A program made the translations under genes and the position numbers. 64,000 bases of DNA from Platanthera guangdongensis (Eukaryota; Streptophyta; Magnoliopsida; Asparagales; Orchidaceae). Of the stretch, positions 51,503 through 61,702 are shown piece after piece. Every line of letters starts with the position of its first letter. Positions within the stretch are counted from its first letter, which is position 1. The stretch spans positions 92,412,094-92,476,093 of the forward strand of contig CM077166.1 in NCBI GenBank assembly GCA_039583875.1. Reading direction: 5' to 3'. Below the pieces are notes generated by a model. The model saw only the letters and a program-made list of their open reading frames with translations, did not search any database and was not told where the DNA came from.

Positions 51503-51826
51503 CTGGAGACCAAGAGCATCCATGTCTGCTCGGAGAGCAAACCGAGGACCACCGCCCGATCCAACAATGGAAGCCACAACTCCAGTTTTGGCGACCGGCC
51601 ACGAGTACTCAATGCCGAGGGTTTCGAGTTCAGATCGAATAAGCTCGCTGGTTTTGTACTCCTCGAAGCCAATTTCGGGGTGTTGGTGGATCCTCCTCCT
51701 GATGATCCTCATCCAGTCCAAAAACTCCGGCTCCCTGGCCGAATTTAGAAGATCCTCATACGGCAATGAAGACGAAGAGAGCACGGTACAGAAGAGAAGC
51801 CACAAGAGAAACGCAAATGAATTCAT
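51503..51826 (-). pseudogene. ILR1-like IAA-amino acid hydrolase, first exon only
   Basis: An ATG at 51826 opens 108 codons ending at a clean donor (CTCCAG^GTATTTG). The product begins with a hydrophobic signal peptide ([20 protein letters not shown]), then [59 protein letters not shown] and [16 protein letters not shown]. These are the N-terminal motifs of the M20 amidohydrolases that release auxin from amino-acid conjugates in the ER. The motif is usually DALPLQE, but here Gly replaces Pro. The metal-binding CGHD region encoded by later exons is absent in this window. It may be the 5' exon of a gene broken by insertions or a stray fragment. Confidence 0.85.
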
Positions 51827-52789
51827 GGTGATGTTCAACCGGGAGTCAATAGCTTGTCGAGAAGCAGCCGAGAAACATTGATGTTTACGCTTTAAAGTGG
51901 CTGCGAACCTCCCTCCGGTTCTTCGGCTATTCCTTGAATCGCCGAACAAAATAGTCGACGGCAAAAATTTGAAAATATGCGGATGCGGTATGGCATGCCT
52001 GTAATTGTTTTGAAAAAAAAATACTTTGCAGTTCTCCTAAAACAATTATATTCTCGTCAGCTGTAATAGCGACAAGAATCGTTAAATAATTATCCAATTA
52101 AATAAGAGTACTGATAAGGTCACACCAATAATAGTTATGGGCACACCATTAAACAAATGAAAACAGCTTAAAATCTATTTTTTTCTCTATATCCGATCCT
52201 GCTGAAGACAGCACAGTCTGACCCCTCCTTGTCCGGTGTCACGAATCAAGCCAAACAGCATTGCCTCCCCTTTTCTCGATGATGACCGCCGGAATCCCCC
52301 ATTCATGTGATGGGAGACGTCAAATTACTATGAAAATTGAGACAACATTTCAAAGATGAAGTGAGAAACTAACAACTTGTTGCCTCCCCCTCTCCACTAA
52401 AAACTGTACAAAATGCAACATGTGTTTATAACCTGGATTTGCATAAAAATATATTTAGATTGTCTGTAATAGAAATTAACACTCACTTTAATGTTGAAGA
52501 ATGATGGTTATGGTAGAATAGCTTAGCGTTTCTTTAACAACTCCAACATTCTCTCTAAGACATTTCTTTATTTGGCATATCGTTGATTAAATAATTTTTT
52601 ATAATTTGTTGGGTTATTAGTCTGATGTGACCACTCCTTCAGGTGATAGCGCGTCGATCGATATGAGGCAAGAAACCTTGGACCATTCATATAGTCAGCA
52701 TTGACAAATTAGTACTTTCTTATGTGTGCAATTAATCTATTAATACACATGTATGTATCACTTATGTTTGAAAGAATTAATTGACTAAT
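51827..52789. other. Upstream flank of the ILR1-like exon; no gene recognised
   Basis: 51830-51965 may be the 5' untranslated region. The sequence to 52789 is AT-rich with a C-rich patch (52215-52420). No open frame with a known motif was found. CTCCCC/CCTCCCC words recur at about 52265 and 52383. Confidence 0.45.
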
Positions 52790-53119
52790 TTTACCATTTG
52801 AAATTTCGAAGCAATCACATCGCTCTAATGTATCTCACAATACTTTTGAATCAAATGTTGAATCTTCATAGTCATGCAATACATATAGAAATTTCATGGT
52901 GCTATCACAAACACCATGTGCATTTGTTTTGGTAGTTTATTTACCATTGTGATATCTACCTTGATTTTCAATCAAAACAGTCACTTCAACATGTGTTCCA
53001 TCTAATGCACCAACACAATCCACGAAACATCTTGACCTTTGTTCTACTCTGGATTCAAGCAATTTCACATAGTCCTTCGAAAGTTTGAAAATCCATTGAG
53101 CACAATATTGAAGTGTCAA
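52790..53119 (-). pseudogene. PIF/Harbinger transposase fragment
   Basis: From 53119 the minus strand reads RCFVDCVGALDGTHVEVTVL, then ENQGRYHNGK. DC-x-GA-x-DGTH is the catalytic signature of the DDE_4 nuclease with its first Asp. Further on, GVCDSTMKFLYVLHDYEDST and FDSKVL match the next conserved block (second Asp). A TGA after SKVL ends the frame. The Myb-like partner gene and terminal repeats are not seen. Confidence 0.75.
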
Positions 53120-55191
53120 CTAATAGTATCAATCGACCGGATATATATACAACCAACATCTCAAATCTTTTGTTATGTGCTAATATGTATAAAAATAAGT
53201 AACTTATACTTTGGTAGACATAGACTGTGTATCACAGACATAGCTAGTTATGTGCTCATTAAGTGGTGCTTTAAACATACATAACTAGTTGAATCAGTCA
53301 ACCTCTTGTCCGACAAATAAGCGTTTTAATAAAATACTACGTAAAGAGTCATTCTCTGCAACATTTACAGGTTGTCTGCGATTGGAATTCAAAACAACAA
53401 TTGTTGCCCCTAGAATCAATGTGACTGATGACATTATAATGACATCTCTCTTACATTTGTTCTACAACTCATTATTATCCATTGCAACAAAACTACATAA
53501 TGTAAAAAATACCTAACTACACAACTATGCAATTAGTTGCTAACATGAAATGGATATCATGAAATCAGTAGCTTACACACAAAATTAGACACATGCAATT
53601 GTGCTAGAATTTTAAAATTAGCATTGGAATTAACAAGGAGCCCTTGGTCTACATACAATAGCAAGATATGCAAGTCGACTATAAAGATTATGAAATAAAT
53701 AAGCACAAGGATATTAAAAATAGTATAAGATTTTAGAAGTTTTGGTTATGACAAAGATATTTGATTAAAATTTTGGTTGAATCATTTACACTAAGAACAT
53801 GATGTTGTAAATTCATCTATACTAAAAATTCAGTTGTAACAACAGCTAAGAACAAAGATATTGTAATTTGAAATTCATGATGCTCAAATAAATGTTTGAT
53901 TAAGTGTGAGAAAGAACTCGACTAATTATGAGTAGGAGCACAATTATAATGGAAATCAAGATATGATTATCCAAGATAATAATTAGCTGTCCCACACTAT
54001 CATTATGCAATTGAATGACAATCATCTTTAACAATATTTAGAATTAACTTTATAATTAGTATACCATAACCATCATCTTTAGATATGAGTGACTATCATC
54101 TTTAACAATATTGCATAGTAAATATCTACTTGTTGGTCAGCACTTAAAAGCGCGGCGATGAACTCCACCAATGATAGGAGGGAATGGGCTGATGCTGAAA
54201 GAGTTTTCTAGGGGTCATGGATAATCTCTTGGCTATGCAAGGAGGTGGAAATGAGGCTGACAGCAAGTCCCTAGGAAGCTTATGGATATTGGAGGTGTAA
54301 ATGGTGATGCAGGGTTACTAGTATAATAATTCCTAGGAGGGGAAGGGATTGATGGGTAGTGGCTTTACGTGAGGGTGGGGGTTAGGAGAAGAGAGAAGGG
54401 CAACTTGGAGGGCGAGGGGCTGGGAGAGGAGGTTGGGCTTGGCTAGTATGTGGCTCTAGTATTTGGAAGGGAAGAGGGGTGATAATAAAGTGGAGAAATG
54501 TTGGGAGATTCATATGGAATGTGGGGTTAAAAATAGAAAATATTTTTGGCTCCTCAAGTGGCTATAAAAAGAAAAAGGGGCAGGGGATTGAAAGTGGGGC
54601 TTGGTTAGGAATTGGGGAGGTTCTATGTTAAAAATGGGAGGAGAATAAGGGTGTATGTGGAACTGTTTCTATGCTGAGAGTGGAGAGTGGATTGTGGAGG
54701 TAGTGGAAATTGGTGGGTTGGGAGTAAATTTAGGAGGAGTTGCCTAAAATTTTAGAAGTCAATGTAGTGAGGTAATGAAGTGAGTTGTGAGGTGGTTATG
54801 GAGTGGTAGAGGTGGTTTACCAGCTGGTGGTGGATGGTGGTGGCCAGAGGTGGATGCTGATGGTAGTGATGGAAAACAATGGTATTTTTAGTGAAAGCTG
54901 GGAAAAGTAAAATTAAGAGAAAATGGAGGGAAAGTGATGGTGGATCACCAGACGTGGCCCGTGACATTCTCTAGTGATCGTAGGAGGTGAAAAAAGGGGG
55001 AAAATGGGTTGTTGTTTTGGTGTTATTTTGTGTGGGAGAGTAGGAAGGGGAGGCCGACCAGGGGGAGGAATGAGGGTAGGCGATAAGGGGATGGGGATCC
55101 AAGGCTTCACACCCTAATTAATTGCTTCTGCACTATATGACCAAAGAATGAGCTTCAATCCTCCATTATTTGATGCCCAAAATGAGAGTTA
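53120..55191. other. AT-rich spacer and a G-rich stretch; no gene recognised
   Basis: 53120-54160 is AT-rich with two near-copies of ATGACAATCATCTTTAACAATAT (at 54018 and 54087). From about 54160 to 55110 the plus strand becomes markedly G-rich and purine-skewed (GGAGGTGGAAATGAGG-type words). The minus-strand frames there (54752-55110) give Pro/His/Thr-rich peptides without motif and are not believed. Confidence 0.5.
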
Positions 55192-55394
55192 TCACATGTT
55201 GGGTCCATTGATCACAATATCTCAGATTTGAACAAGACCCACAAGTCAATAGTATACATATGTTCGTGTTTGATGAATGTTCTAGTTCAATGTATGTAGG
55301 TTGTCCTCAGTTCATTAATTAGATAGGTTGATATGGTCAGAAGGTTAGTTGGACTCAAGACAGGATACTGGAGAGACATAATTTTGCCTTAGTC

Positions 55395-55960
55395 TAGAAG
55401 CGTTGAATGAGTACACTTCACTCAACGCTAGAGGCCTAAAAGCGTTGACTGAAGATAAGGCATTAAAAGCCTCAGTGGTGTTGGACTCAAATCTGTCTAA
55501 GTCCAAAAGAGTTGAGTGAAGACATTTCACTCAATGCCTACTCAAATGAAATTTGTCTAAGTGTAGAAGCATTGAGTGAAGAAGGCTCACTCAACGATTG
55601 TCAAAGATACAGCTAAATCCAGAATCGTTGAGTGTAGAAGGTTCACTCAACGCCTTCATTTAGAAATTTTGTACAAGTCCAGAAGCGTTGAGTGTAGAAG
55701 GTTCACTCAACGCCTTCAGTAAGGATAAATACCAAGTCCAAAAGCGTTGAGTGAAGAAGGTTCACTCAACACCTTCAACCAAAAGAATTCTGCTAAGTAG
55801 AAATACACTGAGTGATTAAGGGTCACTCAACGCCTTATCAGTTAAGCTATCAAAGGCAACAATGTTGAGTTATGAAAGGTGACTCAACGCCTCAGAAGTT
55901 AGGTAGTTATTCAGGTAAGTGTTTTTGCGTCGAGGCATAAGACTTCACTCAATGTCTATG
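55395..55960 (+). repeat. Copia-6 array of GCGTTGAGTGAA...TTCACTCAACGC inverted repeats
   Basis: About ten units at a spacing of roughly 58 bases each contain GCGTTGAGTGAA, a 4-6 base centre such as GAAGG, and TTCACTCAACGC. Clear units lie near 55400, 55509, 55570, 55626, 55685, 55743, 55806, 55862 and 55925. Between units lie AAGTCCAGAAG-type spacers, also partly repeated. Confidence 0.88.
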
Positions 55961-56845
55961 CAGACTGTATAGTGAAAGTTGTTAAGTCCACAAGCGCTGA
56001 GTCATGCTGATGTCATCCAAAATTCAAATGAAGTAGGTTTTGCATGCTAAAAGACAAATGTCGTTGCATGCCTTATGCAGTGTAGTTAATGAAAAAGCTA
56101 CTTTACTGCTACCCATGCCACTTGCCCATACGGATCAAAGAGTCGTTGAACTGCGGGATATAAAAATTGGAAGCAGAGAAATTAAAATAACTTCTTGACT
56201 TAGATTATCATTCTTGCTGTAAAAGTGGTTAAAATCGAAAACTCTAAGAAGTCTTCAGCAAGAACTGAAACCCTAATTTTCTACAAGGGTTAGTGAGCAG
56301 AGCGCTCAATATAGTTGTTGTTCTTCTTCAAGGATGTTGCTTTCAACTCAGATATACTCAAGCTTGAAGGAATGTGGCTCTACAATAGTTCTTCTCAGCA
56401 CAAGTTGAAATACTCTGAAGTTCTATATTCTTGTTGCTGTGAATAGTTAGGGTTGTTTCTGCACAGTACAGGAAGCTGACTCAGAGGTATATTTCTTTGA
56501 GGTCAATCACCATAAAACCTTTCTCAAAACTGTAGGATCACTATGTGATCTGAGCTGTAAACCTGCATTATAAAGGATGTGTGGTAGGAGATGTTGTCAC
56601 TAAGTGGGTAGTATCCAAGAGTGGATCTGAGGTAGGATCCCGAGGGATCTGAGGTAGGAGATTTGGTATATCTCTAAGGTAGGGCTGCTAAGCCTAAGGT
56701 AGGACTATATTTTGTCTAAGTTGTATAAGTGAGCCTCACTCTGATGTGTAAGATCCTGAGGGGTCTGAGGTGTAAGCTCAAGGAGCTGAGGAAATAGAAG
56801 AAGTTAGCCGAATCTAGCTCACTGCTAGATAGGTGTAGGAGGAAA

Positions 56846-56884
56846 GTGGATGTACCCTAGATTGGTCAACCACTATAAACTTTG
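56846..56884 (+). promoter_or_regulatory. Conserved LTR block plus CACTATAAA (Copia-6)
   Basis: GTGGATGTACCCTAGATTGG then TCAACCACTATAAAC. The GTGGATGTACCC...ACCACTATA form is shared with Copia-5 and LTR-7. CTATAAA here is a good TATA-box match, which supports a core-promoter role. Confidence 0.55.
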
Positions 56885-57021
56885 TATGTTATTGTGATTC
56901 TTGAAAGCTAACAACTAACCCCAAGACACTCTATGCTCATAAATTCAAAAGACTTAAAAGATTCAAAACAAACTTATTCACCCCCTAGGTGTTTAGATAC
57001 CCTTAGACAAAGACTTTCAAG

Positions 57022-57032
57022 TGGTATCAGAG
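57022..57032 (+). other. Copia-6 primer-binding site
   Basis: TGGTATCAGAG lies two bases after the LTR end, as in Copia-5. Confidence 0.88.
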
Positions 57033-57073
57033 AGAGGTTATTCAAAAGTACTTAACAGTCTGAACAGATCTCC

Positions 57074-59462
57074 ATGGGTAGTAGAACCTTATCTCTATGT
57101 ATTCAGGTGAGAACCACAAGGAGTTGGGTTCTATAAAACTTCCTATTTGTAAGAATGAAAATTTTGGGATCTAGAAGGAGAGGGTAAGGCTATTCATGGA
57201 AGCCTCAGACCCTAGAATATTCATAACTGTTCAAGGGGGACCTTTCATTCCCATGAAGGTCTTTACTATAGATGTTAATATCTAGACTCCCAAGAAATGC
57301 ACTGAGAAGACCAAGGATGAAGTCATTCTAGCAAGTATGGACAAAAGGGCTCAGAATATTATTGTATGTGGCATAAATAATTATACTTTCCAGAACTTGG
57401 ACCACTACAGAACTGCTAAATAGATGTTGGATTCTCTGATTGTGTATATGGAAGGGACAGAGAATGTGAGGGAAGACATAAAATCTCTCCTAAACCAGTA
57501 GTAAGAGACCTTCAAGCAAGGCAAGAAGGATTCCATAGCTGATTGCTTTGAAAGATTTTTCAAGATTGTGAATAATCTGATCACCTATGACAGACAGTTC
57601 ACAAACTATGAGCTGAATGAGAAGTTTTTGAGATCCCTCAACAAGGAATGGGATATCAAGATATGTGTCATCAGGGAGGTTGGCAACTTGGCCAACATTT
57701 TGCCCCAAAACTTGTTTGGAAAGCTGCTGTCTCATAAGCTGCAACTAAACTCCAAAAGGGTATAAAAAATGCTGCCAAAACTCTCAACAGAGAGAATACT
57801 GTGGCCTTTAGAGCTGAAGATACAAGGATGTGTAGGGAAAAGACTTCTTCTCAACCAAGGAGAGTTGTTGAGTCAGAGTGCTCAAATCACAGCTCCTCAT
57901 ACAATAAAATGTCAGATGGAGAACTTACCTTATTCTCCAAGCAGTTCAAGAAGATGTTGAGCCGGAGAAGACAATAGAAGAACAAGGGCGCCTCTACCTC
58001 TAGCTCAAGAAAGCCATATGCCAACATGGAGAAGTCTAGAAAGGACCCTTATGGGGAAAGGTATGATTCTAAACAGAACAAACATTTTAATACTAATGTT
58101 GTTTGATATTATTGCAACAAATCTGGACATGTCATTACTGACTGTCCAATCAAGAGGAAGGAGAATAAAAAATTAGATGATAAGAAGCATCTTAAGGACA
58201 AGAAGGCTGAAAAGAGCTTCTTGGCCAAGAAGAAAATCAGCTTGTCAGATAGTGATTCTGAGTCTTTAGAATCAGAAGAAGAAGAGGCCTATATTGGTCT
58301 TATTTCTATTGAAGAAGAGGCTAACCTTATGCAGACATAATTAGCATTAGGGCACCACTATCCTCTGTTGATAGTTATTGTGAAGATGATGAGGAATTCA
58401 GCCTCATAGCATTAACAAAAGATAATCAGGATAATTCTGTTCCTGATGAGGTACGCTCTCTTCCCAACTCTCCTTCTGTCTATGAGACTAGCTCAAATTC
58501 TGAGACATCCACTTCATCCAGTGGGGATGATGGATCAAAATATGATGATGATGTCAATCAATTGATTGACAAGTATGTTGCTATCTTGGAAGCTCCGAAG
58601 AAGATTTAGAAGCTTATTAAAATACAAGCTAAGGAGATTGCCACTCTTCAGCAAGCTGCTTCCCTGCAATGTGAGTTATCTCCTATACTAGCTTAGATGA
58701 GGAGGAAAGTCAGTTAGCTGAAGACAATCTCAGTTATCCAAATAGGTACCATTAGCCAGAAGAATAATATCATTACGGATCTTGAAGAGAAGCTCCTCAA
58801 AGAGAGGATGCTAGTGGCTAAGATTTTTAAGCCCAAGACAGTGCTGCCACTAATTGACTCTTTCTCCTTTCAAAATAATAAGAGGGGATTGAGGTTCAAG
58901 CAGAATACTAGAGTTGCTCATTCCAAAGGAAAAGACAGGGCCCCAGTTGTGCCTAAGACCGCCTTTTATATGGTTATTCTTCCTTCTAATAGGTATGATC
59001 ATGACAATATGTATGGTCACTGGAAGAATGAAAATTCTTCCTCTTAGAGCTTTGATGCTACTTCCAATGGAAGAAGAAATGGTATGAGATTAAGTGCACT
59101 GAAGGCTCCCCATGAGAAAATTCAAATGACCCATCATAGACCATTTATGTTTGATGCTCTAGCACTCACTCTTAAGGGCAAGGTAGTGGCTAACCCCCAT
59201 GTTCCTACTGCAAAGAGTAAAATTGAGAGAAAGATAATTAGTAAGCTACACTTGGCTATTTTCAATGCCATCAATATCATGTCAGCTGCAAAGAATACAT
59301 CTGTTGGAGTAAATCAGAATAAACTAAGTGCACCTACTAACAGAGTTACTTTCAATCAAATTCTTGTTGAAAGGAGCAGGAAGAAGGCTGTTGCTCTCCC
59401 CTCTGAATAGATAAAGATTGATGGCTTACACACATCAAAGGCTGTTCAAAAGAGGAGATACA
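57074..59462 (+). pseudogene. Copia-6 gag, decayed
   Basis: The ATG at 57074 (MGSRTLSL) is the likely start. Recognisable pieces are NENFGI, KERVRLFMEASDP, DEVILASMDKRAQNIIVCGI, LDSLIVYMEGTENVREDIKS, ADCFERFFKIVNNLITYDRQ, YELNEKFLRSLNKEWDIKIC and LANILPQNLFGKLLSHKLQL, the Sirevirus-type UBN2 gag core. A zinc knuckle remains as YYCNKSGHVITDC with its first Cys replaced by TGA. An acidic segment and a coiled coil follow. Stops include TAG at 57171-57173 (Trp position after FGI) and TAG-TAA near 57500. The frame is cut at 59467 by LTR-7. Confidence 0.8.
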
Positions 59463-59496
59463 ATATCTGAAAGAACTAGTGCCTAAACCACCTAGA

Positions 59497-59507
59497 GGGG
59501 GGGGGGG
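59497..59507 (+). repeat. Poly-G run of 11 at the LTR-7 end
   Basis: CTAGA followed by eleven G and TGAATA. The same place in the Copia-5 LTRs has seven and eight G, and in Copia-6 CCCCC on the sense strand. It is a conserved homopolymer of variable length. Confidence 0.9.
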
Positions 59508-59642
59508 TGAATATGTGCACTTAATCTTTTTTAACTTTTATGGCAGAAACACAGACTTATATGCAATTCTTCACAGCAATTCAGCACAGATACCACAGTA
59601 ATCACACAAGCATACAATCACAGAGAGCACACAGGATTTATA

Positions 59643-59671
59643 GTGGTTCCCCAAGGTCTGGGTACATCCAC
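59643..59671 (-). promoter_or_regulatory. Conserved LTR block plus CACTATAAA (LTR-7)
   Basis: The plus strand reads TTTATAGTGGTTCCCCAAGG then TCTGGGTACATCCAC. On the sense strand this is GTGGATGTACCC...GGAACCACTATAAAT, with a good TATA box directly after the block. Confidence 0.55.
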
Positions 59672-60479
59672 TTTCCCCCTTCGCCTATCTAGTAGTGTAC
59701 TAGATTCGGCCTAACTTCTCCACTACTTCTCAGATCCACAGATCTTACAGCTCAGAACCCTAAATAGGTTCCTACAACTCAGAGTGATCCCACTCCTACA
59801 ACTCAGGCACAAAAGCCCTACCACTCAGCCTTCAACAAGGCCTACACTCAGCCTTCCAACAAGGCCTACACTCAGAGAAATGTATCTCCTACACTCAGGC
59901 ACACAAGCCCTACCACTCAGCCTTTATAAATATAGGCTTACAACTCAGATCCCTTAGGATCCTACAAAAAATAAAATGTATAAGGATTAATAACCACAAC
60001 TCTGATTGAGAAAGTTGAGTTGACTGACTTCTTGATGAGTACTTGAAAGAACTTTGCAGAGATCAACCTCCCTTGGCTTTCTTCAAAGCTTCTTGAATTA
60101 GAACACAGTAGGGTTGTATCTCTATGCAGATGATCTTCAATCAGCTGCTTACTTGAGAATCAGATCTCAATCTGAAACTTTCTTTATCAGCCTGGTTCAA
60201 TAGCTGTCTTCTTAGAAGGAGCTTTCTCTATCCAACTTCTTAGATCTTCACTTGAAGGTCTTCTTCTTGTTTGTTGCTTCTCACTTCAATGATTTCTTCT
60301 TCAAACTTAAAATTGATCCTTCTATTGAAGGTATAAGCCTTTATATAGGCTTTTTTCAAGATGACCGGCTGATACGGTTTCTAACAACTTCTGACAGCTC
60401 TGATAGTAGTAGTTGACCGGTTGAAATGGCAGCTATCAAGTCATCCAGTCACTTCTTGAAAACTCTGTCACTGTATGAA

Positions 60480-61310
60480 AGTGTCGAGACAGATAGTCTT
60501 TATGTGTCGACACAAATAGACTAAGTGTCGACACAAGTAGACTAAGTGTCGACACTAGCCTTCATGGTGTCGACACAACTCCTTGTGTTGTAGAAATTAC
60601 TTCTCGACACTGCTTCTTCAGAATGTGTCGACACTGATCCTGTGTGTCGACACAAGTCCTTCTCCTTCAATACTTAGTTGATTTCTACTAAGTGTTGACA
60701 CAACTCCTTTGTGTCGACACATCTTCTTGTGTTGTAACTTGCTAAGTGTCGACACATCTCCTTTGTGTCGACACATGCCTTCAGTGTTGAAACTTTTTCT
60801 GAGTGTTGACACATCTCCTTTGTGTCGACACATTCTTCATGTGTTGAGACTTTTGCTGAGTGTCGACACATCTCCTTTGTGTCGACACATTCTTCACGTG
60901 TTGAGACTTTTGCAGAGTGTCGACATAGCCTCCTAATGTCGACACTTTTACTTGAACTTTGTCGAAGTTTGCTGAGTGTCGACACAAACTCCTAGTGTCG
61001 ACACTTGTACTTGAACTTTGTTGATGTTTTGCTGAGTGTCGACACAGCCTCCTAGTGTCGACACTTTTGATGTCGACAAAGTTCCTCTGGGTGTCGACAC
61101 TGCTTCTAAGTGTCGAGACTGATTCTTTAGACTTTTCTTCATTGTGTGTCGACACTGCCTGTATGTGTCGACACTTTCCTTTTGGTGTCGACTCTGCCTT
61201 CCTGGTGTAGACACAATTACTCCAAGTGTCGACACAACTTCTCTAGGTGTCGACACAAGCTTTCTTAAGTGTCGACACTTTTCTTCTAGGTGTCGACACA
61301 TGGACTTAGA
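60480..61310. repeat. LTR-7 array of about thirty GTGTCGACAC palindromes
   Basis: Words AAGTGTCGACACAA, TGTGTCGACACA and AGTGTCGACACT recur about thirty times at spacings of 15 to 40 bases, each a perfect 8- to 12-base palindrome centred on GTCGAC. Spacers such as CTCCTTTGTG, CATCTCC and CTTTTGCTGA also repeat. Frames through it translate as Cys-Arg-His / Val-Asp-Thr repeats and are artefacts. Confidence 0.92.
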
Positions 61311-61435
61311 AACTTTTCCTGCAAAACATAACCTGCACAAAGAAACTCAAAGCACATCAAATACACCTTGATGTATATCATTGAGTAGGGTGAGGCTTCT
61401 TCAAATCAGGTACATATATTCCAATGTACCCAACA

Positions 61436-61702
61436 ATATCCATGAGTGTTGGTGTTGTGGTAATGTGGGTTTCTATATCATAGACTGTTGGGATAACCCA
61501 AGTGTGCCAAGGGCAAGTATGAGCCTTCCTGCCAGGGCTACTGCTTGTAGATATAGACATTTTCAAGCTAATATGAACCATAGACCCGAACCCTTTTTGG
61601 TTCCTAAGGTAAATTAATCTTGTTATTGCAGGTAGGTCCAAGTACCCTTCAAATACCAATATGGTACTTGGACAGTGGTTATTCCATACATATGACTGCA
61701 AC
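61436..61702 (+). pseudogene. Copia-6 gag zinc-finger end and protease start
   Basis: The frame resumes HECWCCGNVGFYIIDCWDNP, a C-X2-C-X4-[F for H]-X4-C knuckle with the His replaced. Then, in another frame, TLQIPIWYLDSGYSIHMTAT is the protease active site; DSGYS has Tyr where Cys is normal for Sireviruses (TGT to TAT). The element is cut at 61702 by Copia-8. Confidence 0.78.

Larger units (their letters stand above)
55197..57019 (+). repeat. Copia-6 5' LTR (1823 bp)
   Basis: It starts TGTTGGGTCCATTGATC and ends CCCTTAGACAAAGACTTTCA. The start aligns by eye with the sense start of LTR-7 (TGTTGGGTACATTGG...GATTTGAA). The end has TTCACCCCCTAGG, the counterpart of the C/G run found near the ends of Copia-5 and LTR-7. 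It contains the palindromic array at 55395-55960 and the promoter-like block at 56846-56873. Confidence 0.83.
59463..61440 (-). mobile_element. Solo LTR-7 (1968 bp) of a Sirevirus-like element
   Basis: The target duplication ATATC (59463-59467 and 61436-61440) bounds 59468-61435. On the sense strand it starts TGTTGGGTACATTGG and ends GTTCTTTCA. No internal sequence is present: the Copia-6 gag frame continues across when it is removed (RRYNI to HECWCC). A solo LTR arises when the two LTRs of an element recombine and delete the interior. The 11-G run at 59497-59507, the promoter-like block at 59643-59671 and the TGTCGACA array are inside. Confidence 0.93.

Noticed and set aside
54752..55110. 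Pro/His-rich minus-strand frames
   Set aside because: They reflect a purine-rich plus strand; no start context, splice sites or motif support a gene.
55395..55960. Regularly spaced inverted repeats considered as a CRISPR array
   Set aside because: Spacers are themselves similar to each other, and the array lies inside an LTR with defined ends.
60618..61340. Cys/His-rich frames with repeated CRH and VDT words that resemble zinc-finger repeats
   Set aside because: They translate the TGTCGACA array of solo LTR-7 in several frames and both strands; the apparent pattern follows from the DNA palindrome.
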